Source of the DNA: Undaria pinnatifida
Lineage: Eukaryota; Sar; Phaeophyceae; Laminariales; Alariaceae
DNA: 64,000 bases
Assembly (NCBI GenBank): GCA_012845835.1
Contig: JABAKD010000001.1
Span: 9,878,832-9,942,831, forward strand
Direction of reading: 5' to 3'
The translations under genes and the position numbers were made by a program. Shown piece after piece: positions 11,340-22,720 of this stretch. Under the pieces are notes generated by a model. The model saw nothing but the letters and a program-made list of their open reading frames with translations. It was not told where the DNA came from and did not search any database. Positions within the stretch are counted from its first letter, which is position 1. Every line of letters begins with the position of its first letter.

Positions 11340-11745
11340 AAGTATTACAGAACTTCCAGAAGTTTCAGGTACGGTTATGGAAATGTTACATAACTCACAG
11401 AAGTTCCAGGTATTGTGGCACGGGCGTACATAACTCACAGAAGGCCCGGGCGGGTACAAAAAGTGTTGTACCCACACCCCCGGTAGTGTGGCATGGGTTG
11501 TACAGAACTCACAAAAGTTTCGGGTACGGGTTTTTATATTCCACAGAACTCGCAGAAGTTCTGGGTACGGGTATGAACGTGTTACAGAACTTCAAGAATT
11601 TGCGGGTATTGTGGCACACACATACATAACTCACAGAAGTTCCGGGCAGGTATGAAAATGCTGCGCCCGTACCCCTGAAATTTTTCACCGGCGTACAGAA
11701 CTTACATGAGTTCCGAATGCGGGTATGGATGTTTTCACAGTGTGA
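11340..11745. repeat. Degenerate 41-bp satellite array
   Basis: About ten imperfect units repeat TTACAGAACTCACAGAAGTT and then CCGGGTACGGGTATGG. Starts of the TACAGAA or TACATAA word fall at about 11347, 11388, 11428, 11501, 11542, 11583 and 11623, giving a period near 41 (one gap is larger). Remnants occur at 16263-16300 and 17570-17650. The open frames crossing it reflect the repeat. Confidence 0.8.
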
Positions 11746-11748
11746 CAG

Positions 11749-12246
11749 TGACACGTCTTGAGGCCTGTCTTAGTGTTTTGAGTTTCAGAGGTGGCACAAA
11801 AATGTCTGTTAGGATCATTTGTGAATTCGAAAGAAGATAGTTTGAACGTGGCGCTTATATGACCAATACATGAGAAACGAATTAGAGAAGGAGAAAAATA
11901 GGAGAGGAGAAGAAGGTGTCGGGATTGACGATCAAGGTGGGGCTGACCGTCACCTGATCAATACGGCACAATGCCCATGTTACGGGCGGATGTACTCTAC
12001 GGGTAGTTATACTTACCGACAAACCGTCCTGTAGTAAAGTTCCTTGCAACGTCCCCTGCAACGTTCCCCGACACTTACGGCGGGAAGTTAGTGACAACTT
12101 GAATATACAACATACCGACCGGGGAGTATCAAACCGAGATTTCCCGCATATTGTATTTCTCTGCATCTAGGTTAAGATACTTTGTGTACTCAAGATAATG
12201 ACTACGAATCAATCAGATATTAATGGACTGCAGAGTCCATACTACA
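11749..12246 (-). repeat. LTR (3' LTR in element orientation)
   Basis: About 90 percent similar by eye to 15768-16262. Long identical runs include GACGATCAAGGTGGGGCTG, CACCTGATCAATACGGCACA, TTCCTTGCAACGTCCCCTGC and ACTACGAATCAATCAGATAT. Confidence 0.85.
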
Positions 12247-13068
12247 ATACGCCCCCTTTGAAGAGAAGTCAATAACTAGAGGAACTTGATACTCAAAAGA
12301 ATAAGCGCAAATGGTACGCCATGCTCAGATCTCTGTATGGGCAGCCGTAATATGGAAGTAACCATGTCGTTCAAGAAAATCAAAATACGAACGGAACAAA
12401 ATGTCAAATCTGTTGTATGAACAGCTGAAAAATGGATAAAATCATGTCACAAAATCCTACGCGTGGTGTGATTACCAGCGAAAAATGCCCTAGATAAGAA
12501 GCGAAAACCAGTCGGCTGGGTGTGCGCCCCCTGAATTATAGCTAGTGCTACATAAAACTGAAGAAAATAGACAACTGTGGACGCTTATCCAGTACGACAG
12601 TGGAAATGTGCCCTATTCAGTTTTATGTATGTACGTACGTACTCGAAAGAAAATCTACGAATACAGATATATTATTAGTAAAATAATAGACTTTGAGCAT
12701 GAGTGTAGTCGTACCACCAAAGCTATACTCGTGATGCTGTTTTGATTGTCATCGAGCGATATGATAGAAAAATAAAACGCCATGATGTATCTGTTGTACT
12801 GTTACTACGCCCTGTGGACAGTGGAGCACCAGAGATTGTCTGGTGTTGGTGGTAAGATACGACAGCTGATCTACGTGGTGGTGATTGGTTGCTGAGGATC
12901 TGATGTGGAGTGTGAACGGTATTTATATCTAATGACAGTAGCGGTTTCTACTGATCTCCTTCTGGGATCTGGTATGGGGATTCGGGGATGAAGTTAAGAT
13001 CGCTTGTTTTCTTGTGTCCGGAGCTTATTCAATAACTTCTCTCTCTCTCTCTTAGCACCTGAATGGTG

Positions 13069-13112
13069 CTGACCAGCCCCCCTCAGGCCAAGGGGGGATA
13101 CTTTCTGGTCAG
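13069..13112. repeat. Hairpin
   Basis: CTGACCAG followed by CCCCCCT pairs with AGGGGGG and CTGGTCAG across a short loop, with a small internal asymmetry. Function unknown. Confidence 0.6.
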
Positions 13113-13985
13113 TAGACCTTGCCTAGCTTAGGCGATCGAACCCTAGAGCGAATTGGAAAATCGAACAAAATCGAAACCGTGGACTTACAATGTGTCTAGC
13201 GCTATATTGCACTGTGCACACGTACCACCTACAGAAATAGGGGACTTAGCATGCCTTCAGTGCTATACTGCACTGTGCATGTACCATTACCCAGTCTGTG
13301 AGCATAAGGTCCTCGCATGCCTACGGAATAGTACTTTTACGTACATTATTACGACACTGGTGATACGACTTCTATCGTTGACTTTAGTTCACACGAAACA
13401 AAGGTGCACTACTCTCGAACGTACTAATGATAACCGTCAGTCGTTGAAACTCAACCGTGTTTTCTAGTTGAAGGAACTGTTGTTATTACTCCGAAAAGAA
13501 AAAAGCTACTTAGAAGCCAATGAAAATAGTCGAAGTCGAGTCCAATACGCAATAGCCATGCTTTGTATGGGCTTTCATGATTCGTGTTTCTTGTAAGATA
13601 CTACAGTAAGCGATGAGGTGCAAATCCGAAAAATATACTGAAAAAACATGTCGACGGGAGTCGAGTATAGCAAAGATGCATACCGTGTCGTACAGCAGTA
13701 TTATGAGAGCAGTACAAGTCGTACTCATGTGTGTATGAATACGAAACTAGCTACTACTACCGGTACGTACACTGTGAAGCAAAAAGTAAGAATGCGAAGA
13801 GAAAAAAATACAATCCCAACACAAAAAAACAAAATTAAGCAAAGGCAAAAACCTAGCTCGCGTTCGTAATGCTGTTGCTGTTGATGCTGTTGCTGCTGGT
13901 GCTCAAAAAGGCTCGTTGTGCTCGTGTCTTCCTAGCTGGAAAAGAAGACTTCGTGTAGATGCCGACGATTCTGTTGTGGACGACG

Positions 13986-13987
13986 AC

Positions 13988-14025
<38 letters not shown>
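13986..14025. repeat. (GAT)n microsatellite
   Basis: About 13 near-perfect GAT triplets. Read on the minus strand they give a poly-histidine stretch that is not evidence of a gene. Confidence 0.9.
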
Positions 14026-15734
14026 CTATATTGATGATATATGATGATTATTGGCGATGATCGATGTAGACGGAGACGAAGACCTGATAAAGAGTTATGG
14101 TATCCTGTTCTTTCGCCATCGTTGTGCCCTGATGCTGCTCGTGGAGTGAGCCCCAGATGCCGTTGTTGGTGGTGGCGGTTTTCATACCGAACCCCGCCAA
14201 GATGAAATGCGGTGCAATTTAAGCGTCCAAATGTACTCATCAGAAAATTTCCACATAGTAAAGTCGAAACCCTGATGTAGTGTTGCTTTCACGATGGCTT
14301 CGACGACGTCATTCGAGCTCTTTGAACGCTTTGGTTTATAGCTCGCGAGCCGCGTAGCTGGTGCGGAACGAGCTTGGGATATGTACTTGGGGATAGCCGC
14401 GGTGAGGATGTCGTCGAGCTGGAGTTAGTGCTGGATTTCAGTTAGCGATGGTGTCGTTTACCCACCAAGAAAAAGAGAGATATTTCCCCGTGGTGTGCAT
14501 GCTCGGTGGAATGCTATCCAGCTCAGCGATAAGGATGCTTCCTAGAGGTGAGCCTCCTTGTTGTTTAACGCCGTAGATGAAGTAGTTGTTGTCGATGGGT
14601 TGGTAGCCTCTCTTGCAGATGGTGATGCTCCTTGTAGTGGCAAGTACTCCTGTTGTACGAGTAGATATCGCCGTCGCCTTCTCGATCCGATGTACCCATA
14701 GCAGTTGATGGCGTATTGTCGATGGTGGTAGTACTGGATGCAGCACTACTCTTGATGTAGAATTGGCCATATAGTAGGCCTAAAGATAGTAACCGCATTA
14801 GCCGCTTTTACCCCCCCGTTAAACCGTTAACGTGCTGTTGCCGTGTTGGTTTGTTCTGTGCATGGTGCACTGCTGTATGCAGCTTGAGCGGATCAAAACT
14901 GCTGTAAAGCTGTGTAGTTACAGCTGTCTGTCGGCGGTGTTTCTTCCGTGCCAGACTCCGCGCCCGATTTTCCAACGTCCTGGCTGAACTTCACAGCTCG
15001 TGTAGGTCTTGTCGGCATAGATGGTAGAGGACGAATATTTTCGGGTTCGGTTCATGGTCGCTCTTGCAGAATACCAAAGATCCTGGAATGCCGCATGATT
15101 GAGTTTGAAGTAATACTTCGACGTGAGGAAACTTGAAATAAAATAATCCGTGGAGAAACTGTGCTCCGTTCCTTCGACTCTGACGCATACTTGAAGCTTA
15201 GAAGCTTCAAGCAGATGCGGAAGTCTCCTCTCCTTGTCTGACCCATGCTTTTTGCTTGAAAGCGTCACAGCAGCCGGAGATGATATATGCCTCGTTTGGG
15301 CTGATTTGTCCCCGACCGTGCAGCACGTCTTACAGCTATTGGTTTTCTCGTCTAAAAAATGCACGAGGACAAATTCTTTTACGTACTTCGTACTACTAGG
15401 TCGCTTGAAGAAACGGTTTTAGTAACGACTTCGCGCGTCTGATAGCGCTCGCGAACCCGGACTCCCTACCTGCTACACGCGTGATATAGCGATAGCAGTT
15501 TTTTTACCTGCTTCTCGCGTAAAGCGTGAAGGCAGTCTTTTCTCTCGAATATGCCTGGATGTACTTGATGTACTCGTAGATGCAATGTTTCTCGTGTGTC
15601 GAGGCTGACCTTGCTCCTTGAAGAAATTTCTACAATTTCTCCGCACTTGATGAAATGCAGATCCTTCCTCGAACTTCTCGGAAACACTTGGCGACTTCAG
15701 CGGGACGCCGTTGCGCGGTGCCAGTAGATACATA

Positions 15735-15767
15735 CATCCAATCGCGAGGCTCATAACCTGAAACCCT
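15735..15767 (-). promoter_or_regulatory. Putative primer binding site, half-tRNA-Met type
   Basis: Next to the LTR, the plus strand reads GCGAGGCTCATAACCTGAA. This resembles the anticodon arm of tRNA-Met, with loop C-U-CAU-A-A. The element's own strand is the complement, as expected for a primer site. Priming from an internal tRNA-Met fragment is known for some Ty1/copia-type elements. A six-base spacer to the LTR is unusual. Confidence 0.45.
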
Positions 15768-16262
15768 TGACACGTCTTGAGGCCCTGTCTCAGTGTTTTG
15801 AGTTGCAGAGGTGGCACCAAAGTGTTCGTTAGGATCATCTGTGAAAAAGAAATAAGATAATTTGAAAGTGGCGCGTGCATTCGCAAAACATGGAAACGAA
15901 GGAGAGAAGGAGAAGCATAGGAGAGGAGAGGATAATGTAGGGAGTGACGATCAAGGTGGGGCTGGCCGTCACCTGATCAATACGGCACAATGCCCATGTT
16001 ACGGGCAGATGTACTCCACGGGTAGTTATACTTACCGACAAACCGTCCTATGGTAAAGTTCCTTGCAACGTCCCCTGCAACGTTCCCCGACACTTACGGT
16101 GGAAAGTTAGTAACAATTTGAATACAACATACCGACGGGAAGTAACAAACTGAAATTCCCCGCATGTTGAAGTTCTCTGCATCTAGATAAAGAAACTTCG
16201 TGTACTCAAGATAGTGACTACGAATCAATCAGATATTAATGGACAGCAGAGTCCACATTACA
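15768..16262 (-). repeat. LTR (5' LTR in element orientation)
   Basis: Partner of 11749-12246. It differs by scattered substitutions and a few indels, so the insertion is not recent. Confidence 0.85.
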
Positions 16263-16300
16263 ATATACAGAGCTTACAGAAGTTCCGGGTACCGAAAGTA
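16263..16300. repeat. Satellite remnant
   Basis: TACAGAGCTTACAGAAGTTC followed by CGGGTACCG is one unit of the 41-bp satellite at 11340-11745, on the far side of the LTR element. Confidence 0.7.
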
Positions 16301-17020
16301 CCCAGGTACATACACGGCCTCGGGGGAGGACTTCGATTTCGAAGTGGAGGATTCCATCGATTGTATGGCATGTTCTCACTGGGCCAACGTCCCCGTGGCA
16401 ATCCGTCAATGGCTTTGAGGGCCATCAACAACCACCACCAAGGCGATAAATCGTGAGCCTCAACGAGTGTCGACCGGGGCAACAGCCGCGGTTACGCCTC
16501 TACTGTTTTGTAACATATAATACCATAGCGTACTCCGGCTGTGGCGCCTTCAAAAAAATAATGGCTGTCGCTAGCCTAATTTCGCCACCAGCTCGATAAG
16601 CGAAGTGCCACGACAAAGAAGCGAAGCTACTAAAAACGCAGAGGATATCGTTCAAGACTTTGATGATAGCGAGATCTGCAATGTTCCTGTCGGAAAAAAA
16701 AGCATTTGGCAATACGCAATACGTGGTTTCGTGATAGGAGACAAATACGTATATATGTTCCCGTCCAATCGAACCCAACTCACTTCGATTCATAAGAAAA
16801 TTACTTTTTCGATTAAAAAGTGTCCTTCGTTGATACGAGCCCTTGGAAACGAAAAAAAATGAACAAGTCCTAGTATTAGACTATATTATATATACCCCAC
16901 CGCCCGCACCATCGCCTAGACCTAGCACCACCCGTATAGCAAACCCCTACATCTATGCGACCTAAAGCCCTCCCCCCCCCGCCCCCCGCCCCCCCCCCGG
17001 AACATTTCCCTCCCCCCTCC
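16301..17020. other. Unassigned stretch
   Basis: Open frames of 85 codons (plus, non-ATG start) and 97 codons (minus) overlap at 16500-16862. Neither resembles a family I know. The sequence turns C-rich from about 16960. Confidence 0.4.
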
Positions 17021-17450
17021 CCCACAAGAAGGATTTATAGTTTCCACGCACAAATTAACCTGCCGCACCCGTCCCCCCCCCCCCCCCCCCCCCCCTCCCG
17101 CCCCCCTTTTGATCAAAATCAGGCCCCCACGTCCTTAAAAACTCCGCCCTCCCCTCACCGGTTATTCGACTTACAGTATTCACTTGATAAACTGATGCTT
17201 TTCCTTCCACAGCTGTCAGATTATGTCCCCCTCAGAAACGGGTTTTATAGTTTCCGCGCACAGACTGCCTAACATCACCCTGTTGACCCTGATAGCTACA
17301 TTGTAGTTGCAAGGGGAGTTGCCGACCTATATCCTTAACGAGGACACACAACCCGTAATACGCGCGATCGGAGTATCACGCACAGCTGCTTGCAAAGATG
17401 AGTTTCGACAAAATATTCGATCTCACAGCTGGGGTGTATTTTAGTTTTTA
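17021..17450 (+). repeat. Dispersed repeat J, copy 1, with poly-C tract
   Basis: Shares with 48003-48340 the words CTTAAAAACTCCGCCCTCCC, GATGCTTTTCCTTCCAC, TTTTATAGTTTCCGCGCACA, GAGGACACACAACCCGT and ATACGCGCGATCGGAGTATC. It ends at block P and CACAGCTGG(G/A)GTGTATTTT. A partial extra copy (AGGATTTATAGTTTCCACGC at about 17029) precedes a C run of about 30 bases (17073-17106), so the element probably carries a variable poly-C segment. Confidence 0.8.
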
Positions 17451-18279
17451 AAATATACTACCGCTGTTCTGTGTTTGGTTTGAATTCCTGACAAGACAAA
17501 ATATCGTAATGCATAGTACACACTTCATATAAAGAACTGATTGAATACAGGGCTCCCCGGGTATTGTAACAAAGGTATTCCCGTACCCTGGGTATTGTGC
17601 CATAGTCTTACAGAAGTCACAGGAGTTCCGGGTAAGCGTACGGAAGTCTTTGGGTTTGGGGTAGTCGGTGAATATTGTTTTTTGAGCTAAAAAAAGGGTT
17701 AAACAGCAGAAAGGGGCACAAAGGCAAACACTCACAGCGTTTTAGTGCATTTAAGTGCATCAGTGTTTAGAACCCGAAAATATTGGATATTGCCTGTAAT
17801 ACCCCTACCTAGCTCTATTTCCAACTCGTTTGTACATTTCATGTGGCTATACACCTGCTCGCGCCTAGGTACTACTTAGCAAAAACCTGTCTTAAGGACC
17901 CCGCGGTCTGACCGCGGGGGAACATATCTACCCCCCATCCCCGGGTTACCGTCTCGCTCTAACATCTAGGTTGTTGTTCGGTGCAGTCACTTACCCTGCA
18001 AATTTTTACGGTGCATTTCGTCCTTCTGATGGTTCGTGCCTGAACGAAACGGGGTGTTGCTTTTCAGTTTTGATATCCGCAGCAGATTGTGAGTCTGTTC
18101 AATTTGCCGCCCGCAGTTTTTCAAAGTAGGTCTACGCAGCGATCTTGGAGTGCTGCAATGGCCCAAAATCGCTGAAAGTCAATAGATCCAAAACGAGAAA
18201 ATTTGAAGAAAACAACCCGCGAAACTGAATGTGTGCGCTTCACTCGCGGGCAGCTACCGCTGCTCACAAGCAACAGCAG
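17451..18279. other. Unassigned stretch with a satellite-like fragment
   Basis: At 17570-17650 a fragment resembles the 41-bp satellite (TACAGAAGTCACAGGAGTTC, then CGGGTAAGCG). The rest shows no gene or repeat partner. Confidence 0.4.
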
Positions 18280-18400
18280 CCCACGAGTTTGAGGAACGCT
18301 CTTAACCCCTTTAGAGCCCCCGAACCCCTCCCTATACTAAATCCAAGTAATTTTGTCCCCAGAAACGGGTTTCCAGTTGTAAAGGGGTCAATGGGACGTG
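18280..18400 (+). repeat. Dispersed repeat K, copy 1
   Basis: Resembles 36490-36580. CTTAACC, GAGCCCCCGAACCC-like and AAACGGGTTTCCAGTTG occur in the same order. Confidence 0.5.
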
Positions 18401-21004
18401 CGAAGGCGTAGGGTGGACCAGACAGCAGTCAGTCGCGTGGGCGACCACAAACGACGGAAGAGGTGGTTTTGTAAGATGAAGTGGCGGGCGAGCTTCACCA
18501 AAAACTTATTATCAAAACTGATGTTTTGGTTCATTTTGCGCGTGAGTCGACAACCATGGCAGCAGCCGTATCAGGAACGGCCTTCACCAAGTATTGGCTG
18601 AAGTTTTCGCGGATCATTTGAAGTTTTAACAAGTCGTGCCCGGAAAATGTGCGTACAGAAAGAGTAAGTACCCGTTTGGGGTAGTCCAATATTGGGCTAG
18701 AAATGTGGCAACAATGGTCTAAACCGCTCTGGATTCTTGTATGGGCTGGTTCTTGAAAGTCCACACCAAAAAATTAAAAGTCAATAGCGCAGTCTCACGC
18801 CGGTCTCGAACAGATGAAGCCAAATTGCAAACACATGTTACACATTGTACTTTGAGATGTATCATATGACCCATGTCTCGACGGAAGGCCAATTTTGATG
18901 ACGATTTTTGTTTCACCGCCCGGGCTCTACGGTTTTCCCCGCGGCGCAATATTTTTAATATGGTCTACTGAAACTATGCGACCCCAGAAAGCCGGCGAAA
19001 AAAAAACGTTATTAAAACGGGTCTTCTGTCACAGCCTCCCCGAATACGCAAGGGATACGTTTTAATCAAAATAGCCTGATCCAATAAAACCGGAATGAAC
19101 GAAGCCTAAACGTGAGGTACTTTGATAGTGACATTTGTCCGACTTACTCCTACGTGGTTGAGTTTCAGTATGCACACAGCTACCGCTAGCCAAACTCTCG
19201 TCCCAAACGTGAGTCATCCAACTCTATCCGTCCAACTATAACCACAACCATGACGAATCCTGTTGTGACATGAAAATTGATCCTCGTGCTCCTCAAGTCA
19301 TTTGGTAGAGGATGGCCGACCCAAAAAAAAGACGCCCGCTCAGGCCCGCTCTCTAAATGTCTCTTTTAAATAGCGAGAAACCGACGAAAACATCGGCACA
19401 TTAGGCTCGCCAACACCCGACGCTCGTACCGGACGACAATCCGGCAGCAACGATGGTGTCTCCGGCTGTTCCTGGCAATCACTGCGATACCTCGTTTATG
19501 TAATCTAGAGAGCATTACACCACGCACAATCTATTGGTGATTCTTCTGTGGTCGATAGTTATCTGAGCTCTCCCGTATATATGCATCAGTTTTAGTGACG
19601 AAAAGGGGCAAAGGGGGTAAAGGGGGGTATGTCCCCATGGTGATCGGTCATTTGGCGGTATAGGGGAAATTACGCCGGCGAAACGTGCCCGCACTTGCCC
19701 CAAGCTTCCTCAAATCCAATGCGAACGCGCCGGCAAGGCGCCCGCAACCGATGCCAAGCACAGTATTTTTTTTTGTTTGGGCACGTTGTGGGGGCTAACC
19801 CGGCCGCGACGCAAGAAGGGGCACAATAAATCACCCCTCTTGACTTCCCAAACCTACTAAGTGTATGTACTGCCCCCTGTTGACACCTTTCCCCCCCTCT
19901 TCACTTATAACCTTTATAGACCAAGCATGACACCCTCAAAGCGAGCACAACAAGGACGGCTACACTTCACCGCCCAACAGCCCGAAGAGACCACGAGCGG
20001 AACATCCAGTAGTTGCGAGTGGTTGCGATCGTTAATCTCCGGAAAAAAGAAGGCACAGGAAACAAACAAAACAAAACAAATCTTTATCGACGGAAACAAA
20101 ATATGTTTGCTTCTTGAGAAGTAGGAGGACCTGAACACGTATCCTAGGTCGTGGGTACGTGCAGCTCCGTGCTGTGCTCGGTGCTTCGTTGTCGGGCCGG
20201 AGGGAACACCGCACACGAAGCATTACCAACGGAGACAAAAGCCAACGGTTCAGCAAGCCTGTGTCCACGGTTGTCGAAGATCAAAGTAGTTATTTGTAGC
20301 TTTTACCCATCACCGAGAACGCTACAAACGTTGTATGATATGATATGATATGGTACGAGAAGATGTGCACTACAGTAGATGCTCCCGTATAGTGCCCGTT
20401 GCCCGTTTAAGTGCCTGTGAAATCGTTTAGCGAAGATGTGCTAAGCCAGTGTACGGAGTCGTGCTACTTGTCGCTCGTATAGTTCCGGTATTTACGGCTG
20501 GTACATACCGGCACTATTACGCCAGTACAGTACGGGTGCATACGACTACTGGTGCTGTTTGCGGCCTCTGTTTGTATCCCCTTAACCCTTCGTTTGTGTT
20601 GGCGTTTATGTTGTTTTTCCTTGCCATACGCTCGGGGGCAAGGGAGCATGAGAACAAAAACTCCGAAAAAATTCAACGCCTCATCTTTCATTCATAACCG
20701 TACAGCTGGGATGGTGCTGCAGTGCCATAGATGCCAATAGACGATCGGCCAGCTCCACGATGATTACGAGTGAGCACGATTACAAGGGACCTAGTTTCAA
20801 CAAATTCTGACACTTTTCACGCGGCACGTTGTTTTCTCTGGTATAACTTAGCCCATATCCAAACCCCGATCTCGCGCAACCTCCCGGGACGAGAAGCACT
20901 TCTCTAAACCAAGTTTCACAGAGGACTTGAACTCAAGACATGTAGCTTCTATTAAGCCTCATCTCAATTCTATTTCTTAGGAACCACGAACGGATGCTCC
21001 TCCG
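18401..21004. other. Unassigned stretch
   Basis: Open frames of at most 100 codons occur on both strands; none has a recognisable domain or obvious splice sites. Minor AT-rich repeats (ATGATATGATATGATATGGT at about 20335) occur. No partner for this 2.6 kb was seen in the window, so it may be unique sequence upstream or downstream of host genes. Confidence 0.4.
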
Positions 21005-22192
21005 CTACGGAGGTAACGGTCTGCGGTATAGCCGGTTACGTGTGCGTTTAGCAGCCGTTCCATTACCTCCGCCGTGGTCGTCGAGGTGCGCCTTTAAGCA
21101 AAGGGAAGATTCGGAGTGGGCACTACCTGCATTGCCAGCCACCCCAACAGCAGCAGTGTACCCAACGAGAATATCCTGTTGGGGGGCGTGATCGAGGCAA
21201 TGGGAAGACTTCTTCCCCTCGATTGCCGACCTTGACCGTTTCAAGCTTCCTATCCTCGCACACCCCGATCCGACGACCACACTTGTCACCGGAGCATCCA
21301 ATACCTCCACCTTTACTTGGGCGCATGCGGTCGGCAAACCACCGGTTGGCACACGCCCAGTAGCCCCAACAACCTTGGCCGAATTATTCAATGAATGGGT
21401 GACGCCGACCTCGATAATTTCGTCCTCCGCATGTGGCTTGCAATATGCCTGCTTACTGTCACCGAAAGAGCTCGGTTGCTCCGTGCAAAAATCTTGCAAA
21501 CATCGCTTTCCGCGGACGTACACCATGCCCTCGTCAGCATGTTGCTTGCAGTACGCCCCCGCTTTGTGACCTTCGGAGTTATAGCTCGGAACCTTCATGC
21601 AATGGGGGTGTAAACACCTCCTGCTGCGGACGTCGATCATGCCGGCCTCGGCATGTTGCTTGCAGTATTCGGGCTTCATGCATCTCTCGAAGTTAAAGCT
21701 TGGTACCTTCGTGCAGGAGTCACCTAAACACCGCTTGTTTGAGACGTCCACCATGCCGTCCTCGGCGTGTTTGCTGCAGTACGCCGGTTTCTTGGTTCCA
21801 TGAACGTTATAGCTCGGTCGTGTGTTGCAGGAATCATACAAACACACCCTGCTGCAGACGTTCATCATGCCTTCCTCAGCGTGTTTCTTGCAGTACATTG
21901 GCGCCTTGATTCCCTCGAAGTTAAAATTCGGCGCCTTCGTGCAGGAGTCATACAAACACCGCCTACCGTAGGTGAGCACCATGCCGTTCTCAGCGTGCTG
22001 CTTACAGTACACCCGTTTCTTGCTTCCCGCCAAGTGAAAGCTTGGCACCTTTGTGCAGGAGTTATGCATACAGCGCTGCTTGCGGACGTCCAGCATGCCA
22101 TCTTTAGCGTGCTGCTTGCAGTACGCCGCTGTCTTGGTTCCTTGGAAGTTGTACCTCGCTGGCTGCCGGCACGTCTTGCACGAGCTCCCCAT
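21005..22192 (-). CDS. EsV-1-7 repeat protein, single exon
   Basis: The predicted protein has 395 residues. I chose the ATG at 22192 (context AAAAATGGGG); the frame extends three codons further to a GTG. Residues 41-230 hold five tandem 38-residue repeats that all fit C-x4-C-x16-C-x2-H-x12 exactly, starting at C41, C79, C117, C155 and C193. A degenerate repeat precedes them (C5/C8, C25, H28; the first spacing is x2, not x4) and another follows (from C231, with x14 in the middle). Most repeats contain a YC(K/S)(K/Q)HA-E-GM core. This is the EsV-1-7 motif, known from a phaeovirus gene and a large brown algal family that includes the Ectocarpus developmental regulator IMMEDIATE UPRIGHT. The Cys/His pattern suggests zinc binding, but the biochemical role is not settled. 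The C-terminal 130 residues are low in cysteine, with basic clusters (KRSRS, AAKRTRNRLYRR) that could direct it to the nucleus. No frameshift or stop interrupts it. It could be a host gene or a relic of viral DNA. Confidence 0.9.
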   Translation of the reverse strand: MGSSCKTCRQPARYNFQGTKTAAYCKQHAKDGMLDVRKQRCMHNSCTKVPSFHLAGSKKRVYCKQHAENGMVLTYGRRCLYDSCTKAPNFNFEGIKAPMYCKKHAEEGMMNVCSRVCLYDSCNTRPSYNVHGTKKPAYCSKHAEDGMVDVSNKRCLGDSCTKVPSFNFERCMKPEYCKQHAEAGMIDVRSRRCLHPHCMKVPSYNSEGHKAGAYCKQHADEGMVYVRGKRCLQDFCTEQPSSFGDSKQAYCKPHAEDEIIEVGVTHSLNNSAKVVGATGRVPTGGLPTACAQVKVEVLDAPVTSVVVGSGCARIGSLKRSRSAIEGKKSSHCLDHAPQQDILVGYTAAVGVAGNAGSAHSESSLCLKAHLDDHGGGNGTAAKRTRNRLYRRPLPP

Positions 22193-22531
22193 TTTTGTCA
22201 CCGGCCAACGCGGAATTTTTCTTCACGCGAAATATGTCCGGCGAAACTCGTTGAATGAAACCGTCCCAAATTCCTTAAGGAAGACCGGGAAGGAGAGGCG
22301 AGTACAGCTGCGAGTTGTTAGGCTGCTGGCGCAGGGACACCTGCCATCATTCATAGAAACGGTGTTGGCAGCAACAATCGAAGGGTGTTGCAGAAGTCAA
22401 TCAGCGCGCATCGACTCGCAGTTTCTTCGTTACTGGGGTTGGGATTGTGTTCTTCTTCAAATTGCTATCATGTTTGCCACTAACGAATTAAAGCTTTTGA
22501 CTGTCCGAAGCGTGCAAAACGGTTATGAAAT
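22193..22531 (-). other. 5' flank of the EsV-1-7 gene
   Basis: No further exon was recognised upstream of the start codon. A long plus-strand frame through 21767-22700 is the antisense shadow of the Cys/His repeats plus this flank. Confidence 0.5.
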
Positions 22532-22720
22532 CGTGAGGGAGTTTGTAGAGACAACAGGAATGCTTCTCTCTAGGCACATTATGTGGACCTCCCCACTAAG
22601 TCATCTTTGTATCTTGGTATACATACCCGTGTTCTTCTATATTCCACTTCTTGTATGCATGTACCCCTCCTTCGCTGCCAACAGGAGAACCACCCAATGA
22701 ACCCATCCCGACCCGAGCAC
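22532..22720 (+). repeat. Dispersed repeat L, copy 1
   Basis: Matches 31825-32000: GAGGGAGTTTGTAGAGACAA, GGCACATTAT(G/A)TGGACCT, CTTGGTATA and GTGTTCTTCTATATTC occur in order. It could be the end of a long terminal repeat, but no partner LTR or primer site is clear. Confidence 0.65.

Larger units (their letters stand above)
12247..15734 (-). other. Internal region of the LTR element
   Basis: It contains a CT run (13038-13051), a hairpin (13069-13112), a (GAT)n run (about 13986-14025) and, on the minus strand, open stretches at 14438-14770, 14918-15364 and 15473-15735. Pieces of the last (a Lys/Glu-rich stretch after the primer site) sit where gag would start. Frames are interrupted and I cannot name a domain. 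The short minus frame at 14918-15364 has a C-x2-CC cluster near its start, but not a standard zinc knuckle. Confidence 0.4.
11749..16262 (-). mobile_element. LTR retrotransposon (minus strand), pol not recognisable
   Basis: Two direct repeats of about 498 and 495 bp (11749-12246 and 15768-16262) enclose 3.5 kb. On the minus strand both start TG (TGTA...GGACTCTGC) and end CA (CAAGACGTGTCA), as LTRs do. A purine run (AAAGGGGGC on the minus strand) sits next to the 12246 end, and a tRNA-Met-like primer site next to the other LTR. The ends are flanked by satellite sequence on both sides (array at 11340-11745, remnant at 16263), so the element appears to sit inside the array. I found no convincing reverse transcriptase, integrase or protease between the LTRs. 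It is probably a non-autonomous or badly decayed element. No clear target duplication was seen. Confidence 0.7.

Noticed and set aside
11340-11745. CRISPR-like array
   Set aside because: Units of 41 bp are imperfect throughout with no conserved repeat and variable spacer pattern, and the DNA is eukaryotic. It is a degenerate satellite.
13932-14240. Poly-histidine ORF
   Set aside because: It is produced by the (GAT)n microsatellite; the flanks have no recognisable domain.
21767-22700. Long plus-strand frames opposite the EsV-1-7 gene
   Set aside because: They are the antisense of the regularly spaced Cys/His repeats and show no domain of their own.
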